Part shown: one piece after another, positions 44,563 through 55,135 of the stretch
Position numbering within the stretch: the first letter of the stretch is position 1
Layout of the letters: each line of letters begins with the position of its first letter
Assembly: GCA_023525975.1 (NCBI GenBank)
Contig: CM042028.1
Coordinates: 75,577,501 to 75,641,500, forward strand
Length of the DNA: 64,000 bases
Origin: Smallanthus sonchifolius
Taxonomy: Eukaryota; Streptophyta; Magnoliopsida; Asterales; Asteraceae
Reading direction: 5' to 3'
Position numbers and translations under genes: made by a program
The notes under the pieces: generated by a model
Databases searched by the model: none
The model's input: the letters and a program-made list of their open reading frames with translations, nothing else
What the model was told of the DNA's origin: nothing

Positions 44563-47270
44563 TGTCACACCCCCAACGATGGAGGAATTTACGCGAGGGG
44601 CGACGAATTGAAATCATCACAATGATTAAAAGAAATACTATTAAATTAACCGATTAATTGCATTACATTGTTTTAAAAACACACAACCAAATAAAATAGA
44701 TAAACAAATAGTCTTTATTAAACTTTATAATAACTAAATCTCTTAGAGCCAAGTCTCGAAGTCCTAGCGTGATTGTAACAGCAACCTAGTTATTAGTACA
44801 TGAAAAACATGCTAAAATATGTCAGCTATAAAGCCGGTGAGAACATAGGTTTAAGTAATTACATAGTATAGATAATGAAGATTTTTGCAATTCATAAACA
44901 AGATTCAATAACAAGTAAACAAACTTTTATACATCGATTCAACCAAACCTAATGACAAGATTGGGTTCCCATAGAATTGATATAGCATGAATAACAAGTT
45001 TTGCAGTTTCTGTATATCTAGTCTCAAGTTGATATCGTATCTCGTCAACTCAAGAACTAGATCGGCATGTCAGGCCCATAGATCTATGACTTACTCCCGT
45101 TGGCTTATCCCAAGTTAATGGTTGTAGAGTGTGTATAAAACCGTTTAAGTTTACAAGTATAGAATGTTGTTATTGAAATTGCAAAAGTAGTATTTGAGTT
45201 TGATATAGTTTGAACAACCTTTGATATACGAGCATGTTTCCACCCCAAAGATAAAAAGTAAAAGGGGCTATGTATCTCACCTTGAAGTAGGTGGGTAGAA
45301 TCTAGTCCTGGTAGTAACTTGGTTACGAGAATGCCTTAAGGATTAAACCCTAAGTAAGTTATAGTGCAAGTTAGTTTTAGAATTTAAGTTTAGAATAGAT
45401 AAAGGTTGATATTGTAAATAGAGGAAAGTGGTTGTCGTATACTAGAGTGGTTATCGTCCCAGAGTAGTAACTCCAACAGAAGCGTTCCCAGGAAAGAGTT
45501 GGTTGGATCAAGACCCCGTCTTTCCCAGCCAAAACTTTCTGTTTGTCAGATAACTACATACCGGTTGGATGGTTACTCTATCGATATACTAGACCAAGTT
45601 TAGGGTTTATTTGGTAACTTTAGAAAGTGTAGGGGCTAAAGTGTAAATATGATTTTAGTTGGGATTAAAATGAATAAGTTGAATATTATAGGATTATAAT
45701 TGAAAAAGTAGAGAGTTTGAATACAAACATGATTCAAGAATGGATAGAGAGTAAAAATGAATCAAAGCTTAGATTTTTATATAAAAAAAATTTGAATGCG
45801 ATTAAAAGACTTATGAGTATCATAAATTTCTGTATTTTTATAACTTATAACATGTTAAAATCACTTATTTTATAATAAAATTCGTATCTTTTATAAAAAT
45901 TATGAATATCATGAAAGTTTGCAAAAAGGGGGTTTTTGACAGGTTTTGACAGCTTTGAGCACCGATCTTGCGCGGGCTGTTTGAGGGACTTAAACTATGA
46001 ACCAGAAGACGTGAGAGTAGGCGTTTCGACCGTAAGACCTTAAACTTGATTTTCAAAAAACGAAACGCTTGAAAAAGTTCTGTTTTGAGGGAGTTATGGC
46101 CCCAATAAGATAGGGTGACGAATCTGTCAAAATTTCAGCATTATAGTTTTTATGTTTTTTGTGAAAACCGTTGATGCATGATTTTAGTTTATATCTTGTT
46201 TGGATCTGTGATTTTAACATATAAGTGCTAGGGATCACAGATCTAAGCTTGATTTTTATAAGAGAATCATGAAGAACCACAAAAGAGTATAAAAATTCAT
46301 AAATGGAAAAACAGGAACAAAGAGTTTATAACTTACTTAAAAGCTTGGATAGTTTGGAGAGGGTATGAGAGCCACGAATTTGACAGCTCCTAGCCTTAGG
46401 ATTTTGTGAATTGGTATAGGGAAACAAGAGGAGAATGACCTTTATTTATAGTGAGAGATGAGAGTTGAACTAGGAGCTAAATATGGAAGATTTGAATTAA
46501 GTTTGCAAGTTGATAGAACTTGTTAGTTGGGCTTATGATTTTCAAAAATTCTAGGGTAGGATAAGGGTTGTATTTGGTCAATATTAGGGCTAGATTATGA
46601 GGCTAAAAGGATAACTAGCAAATAGGATTAATTAGTTAGAGATAATTACTAGGATTTTATAAAAGAATAGATTATATTTTTATATCGATGGGGCTTTACA
46701 TGGATAAGATCAATGAGTTGAAATTTGGTAGGGGATTAGGATTAGTTCAAGGAAATTAATTAGATAATAAAAAAAATGTGGAGATAATCATAGATTTATT
46801 TTAGGATTTGATTTAAATATGATTAAATACATAATGTATGTATTCACGAAAATTTTAATATTCAATATAGATTATGATTGTTTTAACATAAACCTATTAG
46901 TAGTTAAGTATTTAATTTAATATTTTTTTAAGTATTAGACTTTATAAAGTGTTACACAATAAACCTTGTAGTTATAAATGTAAAATTTCTAAATTTGAAT
47001 TTAGGTTTATAAAGATAAAGACTTTCCATAGAATTTATTTTTGATTATGGTTTAAGGCATCCAAGTTACTACATTAGGTAAGATATATGATAATATAGCA
47101 TTGAATCACATAGAATCACCATAGTAAATGACAATATATAGAATCACAATGTATTGAAATTGAATTATGCTAACGTTTTCATAGATCGAAATAGTTTCAT
47201 GAATGCATAAGGAATCAATAGCATCACTAAAAGGTTACATAAATAGCATGGAAAAATCAAGGATGTTACA
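44563..47270 (-). repeat. 5' LTR of the gypsy element
   Basis: The transcriptionally upstream LTR. It is nearly identical to 36558-39265 with the same length. It begins TGTAACATCCTTG (47270 downward) and ends GGGGGTGTGACA at 44563. Differences from the other LTR are scattered single-base changes plus one-base indels near 45140 and 46928. Confidence 0.95.
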
Positions 47271-48600
47271 TCTGCCCACCAATACACTCGAAGAATGCAT
47301 GGGGTAATCTCAAGATAACAACTATGACACGAATAGCAACAATCACTAGTCACCTAATATCGGCTTCCTCTCAGACAGTTGACACTCATATTCCTAATGA
47401 AGAAGACTAAACGACTAATTCTCACCTCTCAGGTATTGAACTAGGATACACATTTAATTCTAATCAGCAATCAAAGACAACTCCTATGGCTACTACGTCT
47501 AGCAAACCACCCTAATCACAAACCCTAAGATCTATGACCAAGATACGCTAATCAAATTGGCAGACAACCACAATCAACGCAAGGAATTGAAATCAAACAC
47601 AAGATTAGATCTAAACATGCAATAACATCACAATAATCAACTCAAAATCTTTTACAAAATCATAAACCTATTAATTGAATCCAAAAACCGATAAAAACTG
47701 AAACTTTAACAAGTATTCATCAATTGACCTAAGCAATATCAAAGTTCTAGCCTAAAATCACGTTCAAACAACCAAAACAAAAGTAATAAACAAGATTCAT
47801 GGTATCAAACATCCAAATCAAAGATAAAATTTTAAACTTGCAAACCTGAAACGCTTAAACAACGAACCTGGATCTCAAAGTCTTCACCTTTTCACTCCGA
47901 TTGACTTCCTTCTCTTCTAAATCGCCCTAAACCCTTCTCTGGACTGCAATAATTCGAACTCCCCTCATAATGGCTATCAAAATCTATTTAAATCAAAATT
48001 AGGGTTTTTTCTCGGAAAATAGCTCTTGAAAAATTAGGGATAAAAATTCAAACTTGCAAACCCGAAACGCTTAAACAACGAACCTGGATCTCAAAGCCTT
48101 CACCTTTTCACTCTGATTGACTTCCTTCTCCTCAAAATCGCCCTAAACCCTTCTCTGGACGGCAATAATTCGAACTCCCCTCATAATGGCTATCAAAAAT
48201 GTATTTAAATCAAAATTAGGGTTTTTTCTCGGAAAATAGCTCTATACCGCGAGAGTTTTGGGTTGGGTTCCTCGCATACCGCGAGGAACAAAATAGTCGC
48301 GGCCACTTCTGGATTCCCTCGCGTACCGCGAGGTTCTTGGTCTCCACTCTTCGCGTATCGCGAATGACCTATTTTCTTCATTTTTCACTTTTGATCCTCG
48401 GGCTTCGTTCTCGTGCTCGGTTTCTTCACATATTCACTTGTATTTCATCCGAGCACCTGAAAAACATAACATAAACTCAATAGTATACAAAAACGACTCA
48501 AAACAAAGACAAAACTAACTAAAAACGCACTAAACACTATGAATAAAGATGTGTGTTTTACACTAAATCACATATCTATGTTGTTTCTTTTCAATCAAAG
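47271..48600. other. Non-coding repeat, right part of the gypsy target
   Basis: Repetitive non-coding sequence that continues the text interrupted at 36557. It contains a tandem duplication of about 205 bp (47823-48027 and 48039-48242; shared AACTTGCAAACC, GAAACGCTTAAACAACGAAC, AATTCGAACTCCCCTCATAA) and then a set of CG-rich palindromes (48245-48365). The whole looks like a non-autonomous or decayed retroelement, class unknown. Confidence 0.45.
48242..48366. repeat. Three CG-rich inverted repeats
   Basis: CCTCGCATACCGCGAGG (about 48271-48287), CCTCGCGTACCGCGAGG (about 48317-48333) and TTCGCGTATCGCGAA (about 48349-48363), with a half-site TACCGCGAGAG before them. Each could fold into a short hairpin with a 3-5-base loop. 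They lie 30-46 bp apart in A+T-rich DNA. Confidence 0.8.
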
Positions 48601-48902
48601 TAACCTGTAATATTCTTGGTTACCCATCCATTATATTTAGTCACGCTAGTTTTTAGAGTATTTTAATTATTTAATTTATATGGATATGTTTTGTATTTAC
48701 ATAATATTGTTCTTGCTTAGGGTTAATTTGCGATCAAACTGCTTATTTCATCGATATTTATTTCAATTTATGATCCAATATCTGGAGTTACAGTTTCAGT
48801 TGCTACATATATTAGAATGGGTTAAGAAATATTTGCTTGTTTCTTGATGATAATTGTTTATGTTGATCATGATTTCAGGGTTTTGTTTTCTTGATTTTGC
48901 AG

Positions 48903-48957
48903 TTCTTGATAAAGAAAACAATGGCTAAAGGCTGCTTCAAGCAAGAACATGAATTCG
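48903..48957 (+). pseudogene. Orphan first coding exon of ATG8
   Basis: After a polypyrimidine stretch and splice acceptor (TTGATTTTGCAG, ending 48902) come an 18-nt 5' UTR and ATG at 48921. They encode MAKGCFKQEHEF plus one base, followed by a splice donor GTAAGT at 48958. The start of plant ATG8 is MAKSSFKQEH-like, and its first coding exon ends at this point and phase, after a 5'-UTR intron. ATG8 is the ubiquitin-like autophagy protein. The following exons (REKYPDR and onwards) are not present downstream. Instead a CACTA transposase remnant follows, so this is probably a captured fragment. Short length limits certainty. Confidence 0.6.
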
Positions 48958-49454
48958 GTAAGTTCTTTAAAGACTAGATTAGTCTTGTTTTAGTGTGATC
49001 ATTTAGGTTTAAAAATACTATCAATGAATCTACATGGATGGAATTGATAAGGAATGAAACTACATGGACTAAAAAATCAACTAACAGTCAGGTTTTGACC
49101 CACTAAGTGAGATAATCAAATTTGATGAAATTGTTTAGCAAACAGGTGATGTACTATACTACTATCAAACTATTGAATATTTTAGCTCATGCAAATAGAA
49201 ACATACGGTGTGTTTTTTTTTTCTTTTGAAGCAGTATTTACAACAAAAGAAACCTGTTTGACAGCAAAAATTCTTTTTTGACAACAGTATTTACACACTT
49301 GCGTTTTGTATAACAGTCCTATTTTCTCAGCTTGTACGAACTGTTGGTGAAACTTCCAAACTGTTTTTAGCAGTCCATGCTTGCATTTATGGCAAACAAG
49401 TGATCAAATTGTTTTGATCATATTTTCTTAATATTTTTTTGGACAATATTGCAG

Positions 49455-49797
49455 GAACAAATGAAGAACTACAAGCCTACAGAGGATGGTAGCGCTATGG
49501 TAGATCATTTTCTAGTCGTAATGACCAAAGAGAACTATGTATATCGCCGAATTTATGGCAGAGGCGTTACAAATACATTGATAAAATAAAGTAGACGGTG
49601 CTTGTACATTAGACATGATTCCGGTGGGGCTGATGGAATCATTCAAACCAAATGTTGAAGTTGAGAAAAACCAGTTGTTGGAAATGCGCAAAGAGTTTGA
49701 AGAGGATCATGAAAGAAAAAAGTCAAGCTCGAAACTATGTGAAAAGATACAGATAGCCAGCAACAAACTTGGAAGCTATGATACAAGAAGGTTATGA
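49455..49797 (+). pseudogene. CACTA transposase-like exon (Ptta/En/Spm)
   Basis: After an acceptor (ATATTGCAG) the plus strand encodes EQMKNYKPTEDGSAMVDHF, MTKENYVYRRIYGRGVTNTL and a stop. The reading resumes at 49615 with MIPVGLMESFKPNVEVEKNQ, then a charged coiled-coil (RKEFEEDHERKKSSSK), ending at 49797. The YGRGVT phrase and following coiled coil are typical of the plant En/Spm-type accessory protein domain. One stop and a shift inactivate it. It lies 200 bp before CACTA-type subterminal repeats. Confidence 0.6.
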
Positions 49798-49989
49798 AAC
49801 AACTACCGGTTGGAGATATAGATTAGTAGAATGTTTCATTTCTCTTTATTATTGTAATTGACATTTTGTGTTGACTATATTGTTATTTGAGTTTGAACAA
49901 ACATGTTAAAGTACATGATTTAACTATCAATGATATATGTGTTAATACTGTTTTGGTGTAATTACGATTAAATGCATGTTAATTAATAG

Positions 49990-50410
49990 CAATTGAATTT
50001 ATTTTACAAAGTTGCATTTGAGTGTAAAAAAGGTTGTATTTGTTATAACTAAACTATAATAAATGTTGCATGTAAGTATAGAAAAGAGTTGCATTTGAGA
50101 GTAGAAAATGTTGTATTTTTGTAACTAAACTATAATAAAAGTTGCATTTGAATATTAAAAAAATTGCATTTCAAAATAAAAAAAGTTGCATTAGAATGTA
50201 AAAAGGTTGCATATTAAAAAGTTGCATTTGAATAGTAAATACAACACTTTCAAAAAATGTTACATTAGGTTTTGAAAAGGTTGCATTAGATCTAATGCAA
50301 CTGCTTCTAATACACCCCTCGATAAAAGGTTGCATTAGGCCTAATGCAACCTTTTCAAAGCCTAATGCAACATTTTACAAAGGTTGCATTAGGTTCATTT
50401 TCTTGTAGTA
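49990..50410. mobile_element. CACTA element right end with subterminal repeats
   Basis: GTTGCATTTG, GTTGCATTAG and their inversions (CTAATGCAAC) recur more than a dozen times from 50008 to 50390. The end CATTTTCTTGTAGTA (to 50410) is the inverse of the canonical CACTACAAGAAAA terminus with one base changed. This is the standard layout of an En/Spm right end. I could not find the left CACTA terminus, so the element (with the transposase exon and perhaps the ATG8 exon inside) is probably left-truncated. Confidence 0.8.
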
Positions 50411-50682
50411 AATGCATTACGTGATTCTCACAATTCCTAACATATTATTGATCGTAAAATAAAAGTTTACAAAATCTTTAGGGAAACCCAATCAATAGTA
50501 GACACGTTGACCATTTCCACAAAACTTCACATTTACACGAATTAGATATGGGCTCAAAAGGACTGCCACTTTTACAAAATTAGACCGACTACTAATAATA
50601 AATTAACAAATGTCATAATTACCGTAAACTTAATCACTTTTACTTTTACGCACGCCACATGAGGTAAATCTATGCCGAGCCA

Positions 50683-50995
50683 TTAGGCTATATGTAGTGG
50701 TTACCGTGAGGAAGGGATGTGAGGCCACTTCAGCTACTCACACTCATGAATATCGCACCACCCCTTAGTGAGAGGGGACGTGAGTAGGGGCACCTCCTTT
50801 TTCAATTTTTATCCATTTCAACCAACATGTCCATTTCCTTTTTCTTTTTTTAATTTAAATATAATATTCAAAGCTGGTCACACTCACTAAACCATTACAC
50901 TATTTTTTACTCACGCCCAGTCGCTCACTAACAAATACTACCTACGTGGCGTCACCTTTTTGTTCACATTCACTAACCACTACACATAACTCTTA
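50683..50995. mobile_element. Harbinger/Tourist-type MITE with TTA TSD
   Basis: TTA at 50683-50685 and 50993-50995 flanks a 307-bp element. Its ends GGCTATATGTAGTGGTTA and TAACCACTACACATAACTC are inverted repeats. The interior contains CGTGAGG, GTGAGAGGGGACGTGAG and ACTCACGCCC. Ends, TSD and GTGAG repeats resemble the MITE at 24855, so both probably belong to one family. Confidence 0.85.
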
Positions 50996-51546
50996 AGCCA
51001 TGCGCCTCCCAGCGAAAATATTGTCGGTATGTGTTGTTGTGATTAGTTTTTCTTGTCACCAAAATATATGCTAATGGTCAAATTGATAATTTAAAAGTAG
51101 TCAATAACTAGGCACATGTTTGGACCTTTGTTAAGCGATCCGAGAACATACATGCTCACAACATAGCCAACTAGTTTTATACACGTCTCAGTCCGGGTGT
51201 CCAAAATTAATAAAAGCAAAAAGTTAACAAAAACAGAAAATACACACTGTCTGACTGGAATAAAAAAACATAACACAAAAGTTTTCATCGAATTAAAATA
51301 CTTGACAGTTATTTAATTTTTAAATCGCTTCGCCTTTTGCATACTCCTCGGCCTAGAACGATGGTCTGATTCAACTTGTAGACCTAGATCGGTTGTCATA
51401 CAAAAACATCTGTATTACGTGACTACTGTACATAATTATAGTGTGTTAAATTCTAAAAAACATACTTCACATTCTCTAATAAGCGACGTAGAAAATACCA
51501 TGGATCCTTAAAATCAAAGTATAGACTTATTTATTAGATTAGGGAA
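50996..51546. other. Gene-free stretch
   Basis: No gene seen. ATGGATCCTTAAAATCAAAG and the next 28 bases (about 51500-51546) recur at 51612-51658, a 48-bp direct repeat that brackets the last exon of the gene remnant described next. Confidence 0.4.
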
Positions 51547-51960
51547 ATTCATCTTCACCTTCATCCTCAACATCAATCACTTCATCAATCCTTTTCCCCT
51601 TCTTTTCATACAATGGATCCTTAAAATCAAAGTATAGACTTATTTATTAGATTAGGGGAAAAAAATACTAAAAATAGATTACCCAACTTGTCACTGAGTT
51701 GCCTGTGGAAGTGAGATTTGTATGGGCTGAAAGGACCGAAAGATATAACCCTGACACTGTTAGTGCTACATTCTTCATGCGGGTCAAACTTCATATCAAG
51801 ATTAGTAAACGAAAAAAACAAAAAAAGTAAAAAATATATGAAATTATAAGTTATAAATTACCTGAGAACCAATGTCTATGTTGACAGAACTCTAAGAAAA
51901 TACCATGATAGTCTCTTCAATCTGGCTCTTCATTTCATTTATTAGTACAGATGTGTTCAT
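51547..51960 (-). pseudogene. Three-exon gene remnant of unknown function
   Basis: On the minus strand, ATG 51960 opens MNTSVLINEMKSQIEETIMV, meets TAG at 51894-51892, continues SSVNIDIGSQ and reaches a donor GTAATT at 51861. A second exon (about 51797-51688) encodes FDPHEECSTNSVRVISFGPF and SPYKSHFHRQLSDKLG before GTAATC. A third (51620-51547) encodes DPLYEKKGKRIDEVIDVEDE and an acidic end before TAA. Exon phases between 2 and 3 do not match, so it is broken. I do not recognise the family. It has a TATA box 85 bp upstream. Confidence 0.4.
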
Positions 51961-52042
51961 ATTATGTTTTAGAAAAAAAATGGAGAATAGAATGAACACA
52001 GCTTAATAAATTGTCATAAACTTGTCCTTGAAGACTGTATTT

Positions 52043-52051
52043 ATAGGGATA
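52043..52051 (-). promoter_or_regulatory. TATA box of the unknown minus-strand gene
   Basis: CCTATAAATACAG on the minus strand lies about 85 bp upstream of ATG 51960, a normal plant distance. It supports a real, though broken, transcription unit. Confidence 0.45.
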
Positions 52052-52103
52052 AATGTGTGATATGGAAGAAAACTGTTTTTATTACGTGGGGTAGTTTTTA
52101 TGC

Positions 52104-52897
52104 AAATATGTGATATTGAAATGAGGAAGTGGGACAGTTATATTTATACATTTTTTTGGGTACGTGTGTTAGTTTTTCATATATTTTGCTCTGTCAGGTG
52201 CAGTTATTTAGAAAATACATAAAAAAAATATTTATTTGTTTGATTAAACGTGGGTTAGTTTTTTAATTCTTTTTGTTAGGTGAACAGCAAGCACGTTTAT
52301 TTCTAATACTTTATTTGTATGATTATATCTAAAAAAGTTGTAAAACATTTTTTTCAGCTATAAAAGTTGTATAAAGTTTTTTACTTTTATTTGCAGGTTT
52401 GGTGATATCCTTTTGGTTTGTACGGTATGCTTACATGACTTGGTTCTTTTCAATATTTGGTAAAACTTACAATTTTTTTTTTTAGTTTTTACTTATAATT
52501 TTATTTATTTTTAATGCAGCAACCAGAACTGTTTCAAAGATATTTTGGGTATATATTTTCAATCTTTTTTATTCTTTATTTATTATACGCTTTTTTATTC
52601 ATATTAATTTTTATATTTTATTATAAGATATCATGGGTATATATTTATTATACGTTTTTAATGTTTTTACTTAACCGAGAAACTTGGTCAATAGCTGGGG
52701 GTTTCCTAAAAAATCGCTAGTTTTACCAGTTTAGTGGGGATAAAATGTGGGAAGGAATATAACTGAAAGATCGTGTCTCCTGGGGTTGTTTCCTGAAAAA
52801 TCGACTGTTTTTATGTTGTTTTTAATTCAAAATCTGTGTTTTTTAAATCTGCTTCGGTGTAAAAAGGGAATAAAAATTGTTACTTTCGGTAATTTTC
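52104..52897 (+). repeat. 0.79-kb dispersed repeat, copy 1
   Basis: Nearly identical to 62680-63473 in the same orientation, from AATATGTGATATTGAAATG to TTACTTTCGGTAATTTTC. It contains intron-like T-rich text with TTTGCAGGTTTGGTGATATC and AATGCAGCAACCAGAACTG. Copy 2 stands directly before a MULE transposase, so the segment is probably the 5' part of that gene's transcription unit. Copy 1 has lost the transposase. Confidence 0.85.
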
Positions 52898-53152
52898 TAC
52901 AAGATCGTGTCTGATCTGAGTGCTTTAATCAGCGATCTGTGTGAGGCCTGAAAACTGTTCTTGAAAATTGAAAAAACTGAATTAACACGGTCAGGAATTG
53001 ATTTTGGCTTGATCTAACGGCTCCTATATATAATGACAGCAGTTCTCATTGCTCTCATTAGAATATATAATTGGGTCTTGACAAAATTGTCGTGTAGATT
53101 GTCTTGTTTGTGATGTAGCAAGTATTTCAATACTTAAAAACAAAAGATTAAT

Positions 53153-53191
<39 letters not shown>

Positions 53192-53343
53192 TATAATATT
53201 AGCCCATATTTTTTAATCTCACTAAGTTGAAAAACTACAACCATCCGCTTAACTTTTGATTTTTAAAAACCCGTGAGTTTAATTAATGACTTTCTGCAGC
53301 CCGCCATTGGAATAAACACTATCCAACCAACTCCATTAATTTA
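52898..53343. other. Gene-free stretch with (TA)n
   Basis: A TA microsatellite lies at 53156-53189. No gene is seen between the dispersed repeat and the Mutator-like element. Confidence 0.5.
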
Positions 53344-53621
53344 GGAAAAATTACAAAAATGAACATTTGACTAGTCAAAGTTATTAAAATGGATAAAGTT
53401 TTCCAGCCTATTAAGTTATGGTCATTTAGACCATTATACGGCTGAAGAAGGCTAGTCCAGCCTGCTTAAAATTCCGTGTCCAAGTTACTTTTGTCAGATT
53501 TATAACCAACCAGATAATGACACGTGCAGGCTCTGAAACCCAAGTCGGCTAAAGCCCACTTCCAAGTAGGCTGAGCCGGCGTATATTTTTCTTTCACCTA
53601 GCTTAGCCGGCTTATAAGATA
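53344..53621. repeat. Left terminal inverted repeat of the Kaonashi-type MULE
   Basis: It begins GGAAAAATTACAAAAATGAA and pairs with 59395-59696. It includes AAGCCCACTTCCAAGTAGGC and TGAGCCGGCGTATATTTTTC. The inner end is rich in AGCCGGC motifs. Confidence 0.85.
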
Positions 53622-54929
53622 GTGCAGGCTGTAACATCATAACAAAAAATTAAGTGTCTAACATCAACCAAACATTGTTTAACAAACACTGTCTAACATC
53701 AACCAAACATTGTTTAATACCAAATGATCAATCGTCAAGTAGATGATCATAACAGATTTTAGCGAAACGATGTCGAAAATGTTTCACTGTCAGCTCCGGG
53801 TCTGAATCAAAGTTAACCCATGCTCCTTTTCCGATCAATCTCTCAAGGAATATGCACACCCACGGGCCACAGTCACCCTTTCCAGTGGTGGAGAATTGTT
53901 GAGGACACTCAATGATTTCGCTACCAAAGCCCATCGGTGGGTGGTACACGGTAACTCCTTATTCTTTAAAATAACCAGCAAAATGTAACCAAATACCAAA
54001 GGCATATTCAATGAATACAAGCAACTCTTCTGCTTTTTTCCCTATATAAGAATCCGGAGCAACTCGTAAACTATTATACATCAATTGAGGTGTGTTTAAC
54101 ATCTATTAAAGACTAGTTAGTATCGATTATAATAATTTAGTAATACCTGTCATATATTCTCATCTGGGAAGTCGGAAGGAAAAAGAAGACTAAAAACCAA
54201 TGTATTCGGTCAATATTCATTGGAATATACACCTAATAAAACAGTTTGTTTTTATTATAAACTTATAATTGGCAAAATCAAATTGTATTGTATTATAAAC
54301 TTACAGTGTCAACTGTAAGTATCGAGGGGTATGGTGGATAATCCCCACTTCCAAGAGAATATTGATGATCCTCCTTTGTCAGTCTATGAACAAACAAGGT
54401 GCATAATACTCCATTTAGCGTCTGCCGGCCTTGAGTAGTATAGATATGTCATCCACGCCTGTATATGCAGGTATGCAACAGTATAAAAAATTAGATGAAG
54501 TTGAATAGAAGTTAAAAATGATCCATGAACAAACCAGGTTGTCATAAATGATGCATACATCAGCCTCGAACCATCCCGGCGAATTATCTACCCCCAACGG
54601 GTCATTCCAAAACTCTGGTTTCAATTGTGCTCAATTGTTTAGTGAGATTTTTACTTACTGCTTTGATTTATACAGATCGTTTACCAGTTCCAAATTAAAG
54701 GGTTCAGATCGCTTCTGACGGGTTTTGTTCTTGAACACAACGTATGGTGAGACGATATGTGAAGACGGCTTCCTCAACCTTCCTCCAACTCTTTTTTTCA
54801 AGGCAGCAACTTGGTCGTTACTAAGAACCTCAACACTTGGCCCAGGTGTGCCATATGCAATAGCAAAAATCCTCATCTAAAATCTAAAAAAATAAATTCA
54901 AACTAAGTTATTACATATTGTAGACTAAC

Positions 54930-55135
54930 TTATTAGATATAGCCGGCATGGTCGTCAGATATAGTCGGGTCAGTTATCAGCTATAGCCGGCTAAGTTCTC
55001 ACATATTGCAGGCTAAGTTATTACATATTGTAGGCTAACTTATCAGGTATAGCCGGATAGGTTATCAGATATAACTGCCTAGGTTATCAGATATAGCCGA
55101 CTTAATTATCAGGTATTGCAGGCTAAGAAAACAAA
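54930..55135. repeat. Intron minisatellite, unit about 23-26 bp
   Basis: Variants of GGCTAAGTTATCAGATATAGCC follow each other about eight times, including ATAGCCGGCTAAGTTCTCAC, TTGCAGGCTAAGTTATTACA and TAGGTTATCAGATATAGCCG. The array lies between exons of the Ulp1-like gene. Confidence 0.8.

Larger units (their letters stand above)
36558..47270 (-). mobile_element. Ty3/gypsy chromovirus (Tekay/Del type), 10.7 kb
   Basis: A nearly complete LTR retrotransposon on the minus strand. Two LTRs of 2708 bp (36558-39265 and 44563-47270) flank a 5.3-kb internal region with, in transcription order, PBS, leader ORF, gag, protease, RT, RNase H, integrase and chromodomain. A 5-bp target duplication with one mismatch brackets it. 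By eye the LTRs differ at about 25-30 positions, roughly 1%, so the insertion is recent in plant terms. A frameshift in the gag knuckle region and five stops in pol disable it. The domain order and C-terminal chromodomain place it with chromoviruses; the Tekay/Del assignment is from motif resemblance. Confidence 0.95.

Noticed and set aside
49990..50400. CRISPR-like or satellite array of GTTGCATT repeats
   Set aside because: Spacing is irregular, repeats occur in both orientations, and they lead to a CACTA terminus, so they are transposon subterminal repeats.
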